The notes below the pieces were generated by a model. The model was not told where the DNA came from. It saw only the letters and a list, made by a program, of their open reading frames with translations, and did no database searches. From NCBI RefSeq assembly GCF_034675845.1, contig NZ_JAUCCU010000002.1, positions 682,001 through 746,000 on the forward strand: 64,000 nucleotides of DNA, in the 5' to 3' direction. Below are positions 54,676 to 62,854 of this stretch, piece by piece. The translations under genes were made by a program, and so were the position numbers. The stretch is from Castellaniella sp. Lineage in GTDB: Bacteria; Pseudomonadota; Gammaproteobacteria; Burkholderiales; Burkholderiaceae_B. Positions within the stretch are counted from its first letter, which is position 1; the number at the start of each line of letters is the position of its first letter.

Positions 54676-55887
54676 TTAGACAGTCACGTCGATGATTTGC
54701 GCCTTGACCAATAGATTGCGCCCGGCAAACCACCCGGCCAAGGCGGTGCAAATGCCCAATATGCCAATCAGGCCAGCGGCCGCCTCAAAGCCGCCTGTCC
54801 AGGCATATAACAGCCCGATCAACAACGGCCCGCTGGCCGCCAGGATATAGCCGATGGCTTGGGCCATGCTGGACAGGCTGGCCGCCACATGGGCATCCCG
54901 TGAGCGTAATACGATCAGCATCAGTGCCAAGGCGAACAGTCCTCCCTGTCCTAGTCCCTGGACCAGCGCCAGGGGCCAGATGGCCCAGCTTGGGCCCATG
55001 AGCATGCCCACCAGGCCCAGGGCCGCCATGGCGCTGAGCACGACTGCCAGCGCCCGTTGATCTCGTCCGCGACTGGCCAGCATGGGGGTCAGAATACAGG
55101 AAAGCACCTGCAAAATGATGGATGCCGAGGTGATCAGACCGGCTTCGGTGCCGCTTAAACCCCTGGCTTGCAGCATGGGCGCCATCCAGCCCAAGACGCA
55201 ATAGGCCAGTGCCGACTGCAAGCCCATGAACAGGGTGACCGCCCAAGCCAATGTGTCCTGACGCAGCCCCTTGACTGGCAGCAGTCTGGTGCTCGCCCGC
55301 CGCGCAGCCCCTGACAAATAGGCCACGGGCGCCCAGGCGAACAAGGCCAGCAGGCCCGGCAAGGCCCAGATGGCCAGGCCATTGCTCCATTGATCGCCCA
55401 GCGCCTGGGATAGCGGCAGGCTGATGGCAGCGCCCAATGCGGCTCCGCCGACCAGGCTCATGGTGTATAGGCCGGTCATCAGTGCAGCGCGGTCTGCATA
55501 GTCGCGTTTGACCAGGCTGGGCAGCAGCACGTTGCCCATGGCAATGCCGGCCCCGCCCATGGCGGTGCCCAGAAACAGGCCGTACACATCCAGATAGCCG
55601 CGCAATGCCGTCCCGATGGTGATCAGCAGCAACACGACCCAGAGGGTGCGTTCCACCCCGATGCGCTGGGCGAAGCGCGGCGCCAATGGGGCAAAAATCC
55701 CCATGCACAGCACGGGCAAGGTCGTGAGGTAACCGGCGGTGGCCGCGCTGATGCCCAGGCCCGTGATGATGTTGGGCAACAGGACCGAAGTGCTGGAAAA
55801 CAAGGGCCGCAGATTGGCGGCCAGCAACAGCAGGCTGGCGGCGACCAGCCAGCGATTCAGGGTGATGCTACGCTGGGGGTTGTTCAT
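54676..55887 (-). CDS. MFS transporter, CynX/NimT family
   Basis: A 403-residue 12-helix transporter. AANLRPLFSSTSVLLPNIITGLGIS and LTTLPVLCMGIFAPLAPRFAQRIGVERTLW are characteristic of the CynX/NimT (YeaN) family, members of which export cyanate or nitroimidazole-type compounds. The start at 55887 (MNNPQR) overlaps the stop of the upstream Fsr gene by four bases, so the two exporters are cotranscribed. Its substrate is unknown. Confidence 0.88.
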   Translation of the reverse strand: MNNPQRSITLNRWLVAASLLLLAANLRPLFSSTSVLLPNIITGLGISAATAGYLTTLPVLCMGIFAPLAPRFAQRIGVERTLWVVLLLITIGTALRGYLDVYGLFLGTAMGGAGIAMGNVLLPSLVKRDYADRAALMTGLYTMSLVGGAALGAAISLPLSQALGDQWSNGLAIWALPGLLALFAWAPVAYLSGAARRASTRLLPVKGLRQDTLAWAVTLFMGLQSALAYCVLGWMAPMLQARGLSGTEAGLITSASIILQVLSCILTPMLASRGRDQRALAVVLSAMAALGLVGMLMGPSWAIWPLALVQGLGQGGLFALALMLIVLRSRDAHVAASLSSMAQAIGYILAASGPLLIGLLYAWTGGFEAAAGLIGILGICTALAGWFAGRNLLVKAQIIDVTV

Positions 55888-57116
55888 GTGCGCCGCCGCA
55901 TGTCCGGCAGGAAGTACGCGGCCAGCCCCAGTAGCGGTAAATACGCGCACAGGTGATAGACAAAGGCGATGCTGGTGCTATCCGCCAGTTTTCCCAGGAC
56001 GGCAGCCCCGATGCCGGCCATGCCAAAGGCCAGACCGTAAAACAGGCCGGAGACTGTGCCGGTCTTGCCGGGCATCAGTTCCTGGGCATAGACGATGATG
56101 GCCGGGAAAGCCGAGGCAATCATGACGCCGGCGCAGAACACCAGAATCAGGGTCCATTCCAGATTGGCATAGGGCAGTGCCAGCGAAAATGGCGCTGTGC
56201 CCAGGATGGAGCCCCAGATCACGCGTTTGCGGCCAATCCGGTCGCCGATGGGGCCACCCACCAGCGTGCCGGTGGCAACCCCTGCCAGGAATACAAAAAG
56301 CGAATATTGGGCCTGCTGGATATCCAGGCCGAAACGATCGATCAGAAAAAACGTGAAATAGCTGTTGAGTCCGGCCAGGTAAAAATATTTGCTGAAGATC
56401 AGCAACAGTAAAACGGCCAGTGCAAATTTGACCTGGCGAGGGGCAAGGCCGTTATCGACCTTGCCCAGGGATTTGCGCCCTCGGACGCTGGTCAGGTTGG
56501 CGGCATACCAGCGGCTGACCCCGATCAGAATGACGATGCCCAACAAGGCGGCCAAAGATACCCAGGCCACGCTGCCCTGGCCACGGGGCACAATCAGCAA
56601 GGCCGCCAACAGTGGCCCGATGGATGAACCTATATTGCCCCCCACCTGAAAAATGGATTGCGCCAGGCCATGGTGCCCGGCTGAGGCCATGCGCGCCACG
56701 CGTGAGGATTCCGGGTGAAAGACCGATGACCCAGCACCCACCAGCGTTGCCGCCAGCACGACCAGAGGAAAGTTCCAGGCTTGCGACAGCAGCAGCAGGC
56801 CGCAACAGGTAAAGCCCATGCCGATGGGCAGGGAATAAGGCAGTGGTCGGCGATCCGTAAAGCGCCCTACCAGAGGCTGCAGCAGGGAAGAAGAAAACTG
56901 AAAGGCCAGTGTAATCAGGCCGACCTGGACAAAACTGAGGTCGAAGCGCCCCTGCAGCACTGGGTAGATTGCCAATAACACCGATTGCATCATGTCGTTG
57001 AGCAAATGGGTCAGGCTGATGGCACCCAGGACCGGATAGGCAATGCCAGGCTGCGTACCGACAGAGGCGGACTGGGCTGGCGACGAGGGGAGGGCAGAAG
57101 AAATTGTATTTTTCAT
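55884..57116 (-). CDS. MFS transporter, fosmidomycin-resistance (Fsr) family
   Basis: A transporter of about 410 residues. The N-terminal LGAISLTHLLNDMMQSVLLAIYPVLQGRFDLSF and FTDRRPLPYSLPIGMGFTCCGLLLLS match Fsr, which exports fosmidomycin in E. coli. The start at 57116 (MKNTISS) is preferred; the frame to 57254 adds a non-family stretch overlapping a large palindrome. It is the first of two MFS genes in an operon. Confidence 0.88.
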   Translation of the reverse strand: MKNTISSALPSSPAQSASVGTQPGIAYPVLGAISLTHLLNDMMQSVLLAIYPVLQGRFDLSFVQVGLITLAFQFSSSLLQPLVGRFTDRRPLPYSLPIGMGFTCCGLLLLSQAWNFPLVVLAATLVGAGSSVFHPESSRVARMASAGHHGLAQSIFQVGGNIGSSIGPLLAALLIVPRGQGSVAWVSLAALLGIVILIGVSRWYAANLTSVRGRKSLGKVDNGLAPRQVKFALAVLLLLIFSKYFYLAGLNSYFTFFLIDRFGLDIQQAQYSLFVFLAGVATGTLVGGPIGDRIGRKRVIWGSILGTAPFSLALPYANLEWTLILVFCAGVMIASAFPAIIVYAQELMPGKTGTVSGLFYGLAFGMAGIGAAVLGKLADSTSIAFVYHLCAYLPLLGLAAYFLPDMRRRT

Positions 57117-57226
57117 GGGGCGGATGGCGATCAAAAGCGCATCCGGACGATTGTACGCTGTTGGCCAATTTGCACCATTTTGTGCGCATAGCACCTGACT
57201 TTTCAGCTTGATTTGCCGAATAGGCT

Positions 57227-57282
57227 GCTTGGACGGGTTCGGGGCGAATGACATATGCCATTCGCCCCGAACCCGTCCAAGC
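57227..57282. repeat. 24-bp perfect inverted repeat between norB and the Fsr gene
   Basis: Two 24-base arms (57227-57250 and 57259-57282) are exact reverse complements around an 8-base centre. It lies 16 bases past the norB stop and about 110 bases before the Fsr start, both on the minus strand. It would form a very stable hairpin and probably ends norB transcription or protects its 3' end, although no T run follows. Confidence 0.85.
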
Positions 57283-57297
57283 GGATGAACTCAGTCT

Positions 57298-58992
57298 TCA
57301 GGCGCCTTTGGCTGCCAGCAGACCGGGGACTTCAGCGGATGCCGTGACGGGCCGGGCCTGCAGAGAAGCCAGGAAGCGCCAGACAAACAGCAGGGTGATC
57401 AGCAGCAGGCCGGGATAGCCAACACCCGCCAACACATAAGGGATGGTTGGGTCGCCACTGGCCACGGCGTCCAGGTTGAAGCTCAGCAGCCCCAGGGTGA
57501 TGATGGCGCCAAAGATCCACATGCCCATCAACCACAGACTGGCCTCGCTGCCGCTGAGGGCGGAATGCCAGCCCTTGTCCGGGGCGGGCTCGGTGCGCGG
57601 GACTTGCTTGGCCACGGCGGTGGAGGGCTGGCGCAAGCCGATGGTCAGCAGGTCATAGACCAGCAGTCCGGCCCCTACTGCAAACACCAGGCCGAACAGC
57701 GGAATCAGGACCTTGAAGAACTGCATGGCCGGAAAGACCTGGCCGCCGTACCAGCTGAGACCCATGGAGCGTGCCAGGAAAACCTGTATGGTGCCGCCGA
57801 TGGCAAAGGCGAAGGCGATGCCCAGCATGCCGGTCATGACCAGCCAGAAGGCTGTTTTTCCCAGACGCTGATCGAAGCTTTTTACCCCGCGCAACAAAGG
57901 GACGGCGTAGTAGGCCGATGCAATACCCAGCATGCCGAAGGTGCCGAACATGGCCAGGTGCGCATGACTGGGAGTGACCCAGGTGCCGTGCGACCAGACG
58001 TTGGTCAGGGCGAAAGTCATGGTGAAGCCCAGGATTCCTGCACCCACCTGCTCCAGCACGACCGAACCCAGGATGAAGTAAAAGGCGGGGGCGTTTTCCA
58101 GAGGCTTTTTGTCCTGATGGGCATCCAGATAAATATGCCAGAAGCAGAACACCAGGGGCAAGGGTTCCAGCGCGCTGAACAGCGCCCCCCAGAATTGCCA
58201 GAATTCAGGCGTGCCGATCCAGAAGTAGTGGTGGGCATTGCCGATCAGGCCTGACAGCCAGACCAGGGACACTCCCCAGAACACGGCATAGCCCACGGCT
58301 TTCACGTCCGCCTTGAACATCAGTACCAGCAGGAAGCCCACCAGGCTGATGTGGATGACTTCCCAGACGCCTTCGACCCAGTAGTGCACCACATACCAGC
58401 GGAAGTATTCCTGCAGATCCAGACGTTCGACGAAGAACACGCCAAACAGCCAGACAAAGGTTAGCGCAGTGACCCCCATCGCCAGACCCCAGTGGATTTC
58501 ATTCCATTCGCGCCGGGCAGGGAAGGTGCGCAGCACCACGTAGGTCAAAATGGCAAAGCCGACGAAAATCACTAAATCGGCGGCGCGGCCGGCTTCCAGG
58601 TATTCCAGGCCTTCCTGGAACCAGGGCTGCCCCAGCCACCAGCCGGCGATGCCATCGGCGGCCAGGGTCTGCGTCGCGACGTTCCAGAGCGTCACCGCCA
58701 CGAGCGCGTAAAACAGGAACTTGATCAGCCAAGGCGAGACCAGTTCCCGGTTGGACAGCAAAGGCCCGATAAACAAGATGGTGCCGATGAATCCTGACAG
58801 AATCCAGAGGATGCCAAGGTTGGTGTGTTCGGCGCGCAGAACGTTGAAATTGGCGATGCCGGCCAGTAGTGTCGGGTCGACGTGCTGAGTGGCAATCAGC
58901 AGGCCGAACGACATCTGGAACAAAAACAGAATCAGCATCAGCAAAAAGAAGCGCAGGCTAAGGCGCTGTGTTTGGTATTCGATCTTGATCAT
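57298..58992 (-). CDS. norB: Nitric oxide reductase large subunit NorB (cNOR type, extended)
   Basis: NorB reduces 2 NO to N2O at a haem b3-iron site in the membrane. The protein has 564 residues; typical cNOR NorB is about 450-475. Key sites are present: His of EHTNLGILW (low-spin haem), HYWVEGVWE (FeB His and catalytic Glu), NAHHYFWIG (two His) and SHAHLAMFG (haem ligands). The extra 100 or so C-terminal residues add two hydrophobic segments (WLMGMWIFGAIITLGLLSF and YPGLLLITLLFVWRFLASL). It follows a two-haem NorC-like gene by 13 bases. There is no norQ or norD next to it. Confidence 0.92.
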   Translation of the reverse strand: MIKIEYQTQRLSLRFFLLMLILFLFQMSFGLLIATQHVDPTLLAGIANFNVLRAEHTNLGILWILSGFIGTILFIGPLLSNRELVSPWLIKFLFYALVAVTLWNVATQTLAADGIAGWWLGQPWFQEGLEYLEAGRAADLVIFVGFAILTYVVLRTFPARREWNEIHWGLAMGVTALTFVWLFGVFFVERLDLQEYFRWYVVHYWVEGVWEVIHISLVGFLLVLMFKADVKAVGYAVFWGVSLVWLSGLIGNAHHYFWIGTPEFWQFWGALFSALEPLPLVFCFWHIYLDAHQDKKPLENAPAFYFILGSVVLEQVGAGILGFTMTFALTNVWSHGTWVTPSHAHLAMFGTFGMLGIASAYYAVPLLRGVKSFDQRLGKTAFWLVMTGMLGIAFAFAIGGTIQVFLARSMGLSWYGGQVFPAMQFFKVLIPLFGLVFAVGAGLLVYDLLTIGLRQPSTAVAKQVPRTEPAPDKGWHSALSGSEASLWLMGMWIFGAIITLGLLSFNLDAVASGDPTIPYVLAGVGYPGLLLITLLFVWRFLASLQARPVTASAEVPGLLAAKGA

Positions 58993-59005
58993 GATGGCTT
59001 CCCTA

Positions 59006-59962
59006 TCAAAGGCTGCGCAGATAGGCCACGATGGCCTTCATGTCGGACTCATTGACCAGTGAGTCGTAGGACGGCATGACATGTGGTGGATAGCCCTCGA
59101 CGATTTTGGCGTCAGGCTGGCGGACGGATTCGACCAGATAGTCGTCATCTGCCGTCGCACTGGTGCCATCGGCCAGCTGTACGGTTTTCCCATGCAATCC
59201 CCCCCAGCCCGGACCCACCAGGCGTTTCTGGTCGGTGGCGTGGCATGAGACACAGCCCAGGTCATTGACCAGTTTTTTACCCAGCGCCACTGGGTCGGCT
59301 TCTGCAGTCGGCGCTGCTTGCTGGACGGGAGCGGCGGCTGCCACAGGCGGATTGGCCGACTGGCCACTATTGGCCAGGACGGGGATGCGCCGGCCTTCTT
59401 TCGGGGCGGGCGGCCAGCCTTCGGTATTCATGGCCGAGGTGTATTTGAAGAATGCGATCAGGGCCGTGATTTCGGAGGCCTTGAGGGGCAGATTTGGCAT
59501 CAGTGTGTGCTGCCCGCCCCGCTGGGCTATGCGTTCGGCTGCCCCCGGATAGCGGTCCAGATATTCCTGCATGCTGGTGCTGCCGATGTCTTTTTGGACT
59601 GCGGCGTTTTGCAGCTGAACCTGGACGGCGGCCGAAGTGGGCCAGCCGCCAGCGGATGGCAGGAAAGCCGCCAGCCAGGCTGGACCGGTATCTCCGTAGG
59701 TATCCGTCAGATCCGGTCCGAAATAAGCGCCGTTGCCCAAAATGGTGTGACAGCCCATACAGTTATAGGCCTGAAATACGCGTTTCCCCAGCACGGCATC
59801 CGCATCGCCATAATGCGTGGTGGATGGGATGGCCTGTTTGTGGGCGGGTAAGAACGACCAGACCGACAGGATCAGGAAAATTGCCAGCATCACGGCCAAG
59901 ATGGCCAGGGCGGTGCGACGTTTTGCCGGCTCGCGGCAGTCACTTCCGTTCAGGCAGCTCAT
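59006..59962 (-). CDS. norC: Membrane-anchored two-haem cytochrome c, NorC-like with an extra domain
   Basis: A 318-residue protein. A membrane anchor (LAILAVMLAIFLILSVWSFLP) is followed by a NorC-like domain with haem site CMGCHTILGNGAYFGPDLTDTYGDTGP (about 68) and a Met in LMPNLPL. An Ala/Pro-rich linker (PPVAAAAPVQQAAPTAEA) leads to a second cytochrome c domain with CVSCHATDQKRLVGPGWGG (about 238) and Met in HVMPSYDSL. The second domain resembles the cytochrome c part of COX2 fusions. Ordinary NorC has about 150 residues and one haem. It delivers electrons to NorB. It overlaps the small membrane gene upstream by four bases. Confidence 0.85.
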   Translation of the reverse strand: MSCLNGSDCREPAKRRTALAILAVMLAIFLILSVWSFLPAHKQAIPSTTHYGDADAVLGKRVFQAYNCMGCHTILGNGAYFGPDLTDTYGDTGPAWLAAFLPSAGGWPTSAAVQVQLQNAAVQKDIGSTSMQEYLDRYPGAAERIAQRGGQHTLMPNLPLKASEITALIAFFKYTSAMNTEGWPPAPKEGRRIPVLANSGQSANPPVAAAAPVQQAAPTAEADPVALGKKLVNDLGCVSCHATDQKRLVGPGWGGLHGKTVQLADGTSATADDDYLVESVRQPDAKIVEGYPPHVMPSYDSLVNESDMKAIVAYLRSL

Positions 59963-60210
59963 GGTTGCTTCTCCTGGGGGTCTGCAGACGATTGATGCCC
60001 CTGAGCATCATGCAGAAACAAGGTACGCAGGCTGCCTAGAAACACGTAAAACACGTAGACAGCCAGGACATAACCGACCACGATATAGAGGGTCCACATA
60101 GCGGGGGTTTCAGCCCAGTATCCGACGCTGTGCCAGTATGGCCAGGACAGTAAGACACTCAGCAAGGCGGCCAAGGCCGATAACACTAGATCAATCACAC
60201 GTTGCGCCAT
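59959..60210 (-). CDS. Small two-helix membrane protein of the nor operon
   Basis: An 83-residue protein with two hydrophobic segments (LVLSALAALLSVLLSWPYW and AMWTLYIVVGYVLAVYVFYVFLG) and a polar C-terminal tail. The start at 60210 has a good ribosome binding site (AGGGGAA). The stop overlaps the norC-like start (ATGA), so it is the first gene of the operon. No family was recognised. It could be an assembly factor or accessory subunit of the reductase. Confidence 0.75.
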   Translation of the reverse strand: MAQRVIDLVLSALAALLSVLLSWPYWHSVGYWAETPAMWTLYIVVGYVLAVYVFYVFLGSLRTLFLHDAQGHQSSADPQEKQP

Positions 60211-60499
60211 ATTCCCCTCCCTTTCAGACTGGATTGGCTTGCTTAGTCTAGGAACAGGCCCAAGGGAAAAGCGGCAATCCCTTACTGCCAAGGAGGAGAC
60301 TGATTTGTTTGAGGATTCAGCTATTTACAACAAACGTATCATTCATGTGATGCAGCAGCACCCGCGCTTATGCTTGAAACCAAGCAAAAGCGGAGTTTTA
60401 TGGATTTCTTTAGTTTGTCTGGAATGACGGCCACAAGCAGAAATCGACTGCCTTTGCCTTAACCTGGATCAAATTTGATATGAAACAGGGATTAACCCG
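60211..60499. other. Intergenic region upstream of the nor operon
   Basis: 289 bases, the only place for a nor promoter. ATCAAATTTGAT, a 12-bp palindrome at 60468-60479, lies just past the yicC stop. No TTGAT-N4-ATCAA (FNR/DNR) box or clear NsrR site was found by eye. Confidence 0.3.
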
Positions 60500-61408
60500 C
60501 TATTCAATATTCTGTGCCTGTTCCCGCATCTGTTCGATCAACAGTTTCAGATCGATGGCGGCCTGGGTGACCGTCAGGGCCGCTGCTTTAGAGCCCAGGG
60601 TATTGGCTTCGCGGTTCATTTCCTGGAAGAGGAAATCCAGGCGCTTGCCGCTGCCGCGCGCGGCAGCCGGGTGGGTGCCGGCCAGGATATCGTGAAGTTC
60701 CTGCAAGTGAGAGCGCAGCCGGGTGAGTTCCTCGGCAACGTCCACTCGCAGGCCAAACAGACTGGCTTCCTGGGCAATGCGGGCGGTGAGTTCGGCCCCG
60801 CTGATGGCGGCAAAACCATCGGGGCTGGCGGCCAGCAGGGCGTCGCGCAGACGCAGGGCAATTTTGTCCTGATGCTGCTGTACCAATGCGGGCAGGTCCA
60901 CCTCGACTTGGTCGACGATGGTGCTGATCTCGTGGGCCATGGCCTGCATGGCAGCGGCCAAGCGGGCGCCTTCGCGTTCGCGGGCGGTTTGGAATTCAGT
61001 CAAGGCCTGGGTGCAGGCCTGCTGACATAAGGGCAGCCAGGTATCGGCGTCCAGGCCGTGCTGGGTCAGGCCCTGGCGGGGAAGCTCTGCCAAAGAGGGC
61101 GCGGGCAAGTCAGGAATCTGGCGTCGGGCCCAGGCCAGTTGCTCGGCCAAAGTGCGTACGGCTTGTTCATCAAAAGGACGCAAGGTGTCCTGGCCGCTGA
61201 CGCTGTAGTTCAGGCGGACCTCGATCTTGCCGCGCAAAGCATGGCGGCTGACCAGATCACGCACCAGACCCTCCACGAAGCGCAGGTCTTCGGGGATGCG
61301 TAGATTAAGGTCCAGAAAACGATTATTGACGCTGCGGACCTCGATCGACAGGGCGCCTTGCTGGGCCTCCAGGCGGCTGGCGCCGAAAGCAGTCATGCTG
61401 CGGATCAT
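60500..61408 (-). CDS. yicC: YicC/YloC family endoribonuclease
   Basis: A protein of 302 residues. The start at 61408 (MIRSMTAFGASR) matches the invariant family N-terminus; the frame to 61480 is an extension overlapping the divergent rph. Family blocks are IEVRSVNNRFLDLNLRIPEDLR, GKIEVRLNYS and the C-terminal KRLDFLFQEMNREANTLGSKA. YicC-type proteins are endoribonucleases in stress physiology. The divergent gene begins about 70 bases away. Confidence 0.93.
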   Translation of the reverse strand: MIRSMTAFGASRLEAQQGALSIEVRSVNNRFLDLNLRIPEDLRFVEGLVRDLVSRHALRGKIEVRLNYSVSGQDTLRPFDEQAVRTLAEQLAWARRQIPDLPAPSLAELPRQGLTQHGLDADTWLPLCQQACTQALTEFQTAREREGARLAAAMQAMAHEISTIVDQVEVDLPALVQQHQDKIALRLRDALLAASPDGFAAISGAELTARIAQEASLFGLRVDVAEELTRLRSHLQELHDILAGTHPAAARGSGKRLDFLFQEMNREANTLGSKAAALTVTQAAIDLKLLIEQMREQAQNIE

Positions 61409-61478
61409 CTGCTTGCTCTCGTGATTCTCTACAATAAGAGGATCATTGTAGTCTGCCCCTGATTCCGGAATTTCACTC

Positions 61479-62232
61479 ATGTCCCACTCTACTGAAACTC
61501 AGCCCCTGGTCCGCCCCTCTGGTCGGGCTGCCGATATCCTGCGTCCGATTCGTCTGCTGACGGGCTATACCCGCCATGCCGAAGGCTCCGTGCTGGCCTG
61601 CATGGGCGATACCCAGGTGTTGTGCAACGCCAGCGTGCTGTCCAAGGTGCCCCCCTTTTTGAAGGGCCAAGGGCAGGGCTGGGTGACCGCTGAATACGGC
61701 ATGCTGCCGCGCGCCACCCACACCCGGGGCGATCGCGAAGCCGCACGGGGCAAACAAAGTGGCCGCACCCAGGAAATTCAGCGCCTGATTGGGCGCAGCT
61801 TGCGGGCGGTATTTGATTTGTCCGCTTTGGGTGAACGTACCTTGCACCTGGATTGTGACGTATTGCAGGCTGATGGCGGCACGCGCTGCGCCAGCATCAC
61901 GGGCGCCTGGGTAGCAGCCGCCCTCGCAGTGCGCGGCCTGCAGGCCCAGGGTCTGCTCAGTAGCGATCCCTTGCGTGGCCAGGTTGCCGCCGTGTCGGTC
62001 GGCCTGCATGGCGGCGCAGCGGTACTGGATCTGGACTATGCCGAAGATTCTCGCTGCGATACCGACATGAATGTCGTCATGACGGATGCGGGGGATTTTG
62101 TCGAAGTCCAGGGCACGGGCGAAGGGGGGCAGCTTCCAGCGCCAACAGCTGGATGCCTTGCTGGATCTGGCCGATGGAGGCATCCGACAGCTGATTGTGG
62201 CACAGCGCCAGGCACTGGAGCAGGCGCAATGA
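61479..62232 (+). pseudogene. rph: Ribonuclease PH, frameshifted near the C-terminus in a G6 run
   Basis: Rph trims tRNA 3' ends with phosphate. The frame is normal up to FVEVQGTGEG: RHAEGSVLACMGDTQVLCNASV, GWVTAEYGMLPRATHTR, IQRLIGRSLRAV, DCDVLQADGGTR and DLDYAEDSRCDTDMNVVMT are all Rph motifs. At the G6 run 62124-62129 the frame shifts. Removing one G gives GGSFQRQQLDALLDLADGGIRQLI and a stop at 62230 overlapping the rdgB start. As written, the frame instead runs through into rdgB, making a predicted 454-residue Rph-RdgB fusion. This could be real or a sequence error; E. coli K-12 also has a natural rph frameshift. Confidence 0.85.
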
Positions 62233-62843
62233 CACGCGTGGTCCTCGCCTCGAACAATCCCGGAAAACTCAAGGAATTCTCCGCCAGCCTGGCGGCGGCA
62301 GGCATTGATATGCTGGCACAAGGCGCTTTAGGGGTGGCGGAGGCCGACGAGCCATTCAATACTTTCATTGAAAATGCGCTGGCCAAGGCGCGCCACGCCA
62401 GCCAGATCACGGGACTGCCCGCGCTGGCGGATGATTCGGGGCTGTGCGTGCAGGCCCTGGGTGGCGCGCCCGGCGTGCATTCGGCGCGTTACGCGGCGCT
62501 GGCCGATGGCACGCGCTCGGATGCCGCCAATAATGCCCGTTTGGTGGCGGATATGGCTGCGCACACGGACCGCCGTGGCTGCTATGTCGCGGTGCTGGTT
62601 TATGTGCGCCGTGCAGATGACCCGCGCCCGATTGTGGTCGAAGGTATCTGGGATGGCGAGATTCTGGACCAGCCTCGGGGGAGCAATGGCTTTGGTTATG
62701 ATCCCTATTTCTATCTGCCCGATCTGGGCATGACCGCCGCCGAACTTCCGCTTGAGCAGAAAAATCAACTGAGTCACCGTGCGCGCGCCTTGCGTGCTTT
62801 GCTGCAGGCGTTGCGCAGCGAATATGCGGCGCCAACGCATTAA
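62229..62843 (+). CDS. rdgB: XTP/dITP pyrophosphatase RdgB
   Basis: RdgB removes non-canonical purine nucleotides (dITP, XTP) from the nucleotide pool. The 204-residue protein begins MTRVVLASNNPGKLKEFSASL. It has the motif ADEPFNTFIENALAKARHAS, the catalytic DDSGLCVQAL and GFGYDPYFYLPDLGMTAAELPLEQKNQLSHRARAL. The ATG at 62229 would overlap the rph stop in the corrected rph frame. In the actual frame it is in phase with the preceding rph frame. Confidence 0.95.
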   Translation: MTRVVLASNNPGKLKEFSASLAAAGIDMLAQGALGVAEADEPFNTFIENALAKARHASQITGLPALADDSGLCVQALGGAPGVHSARYAALADGTRSDAANNARLVADMAAHTDRRGCYVAVLVYVRRADDPRPIVVEGIWDGEILDQPRGSNGFGYDPYFYLPDLGMTAAELPLEQKNQLSHRARALRALLQALRSEYAAPTH

Positions 62844-62854
62844 AAGGCCGATCC

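Noticed and set aside
60468..60479. ATCAAATTTGAT as an FNR/DNR site for the nor operon
   Set aside because: The half-sites are in the wrong order and spacing for TTGAT-N4-ATCAA, and it is far from the operon start, next to the yicC stop.
61479..62843. A true 454-residue Rph-RdgB fusion gene
   Set aside because: The Rph C-terminus is complete in the next frame up to a stop overlapping an rdgB ATG, so this is a frameshift and not a domain fusion that evolved as such. The in-frame run-on may still be translated.
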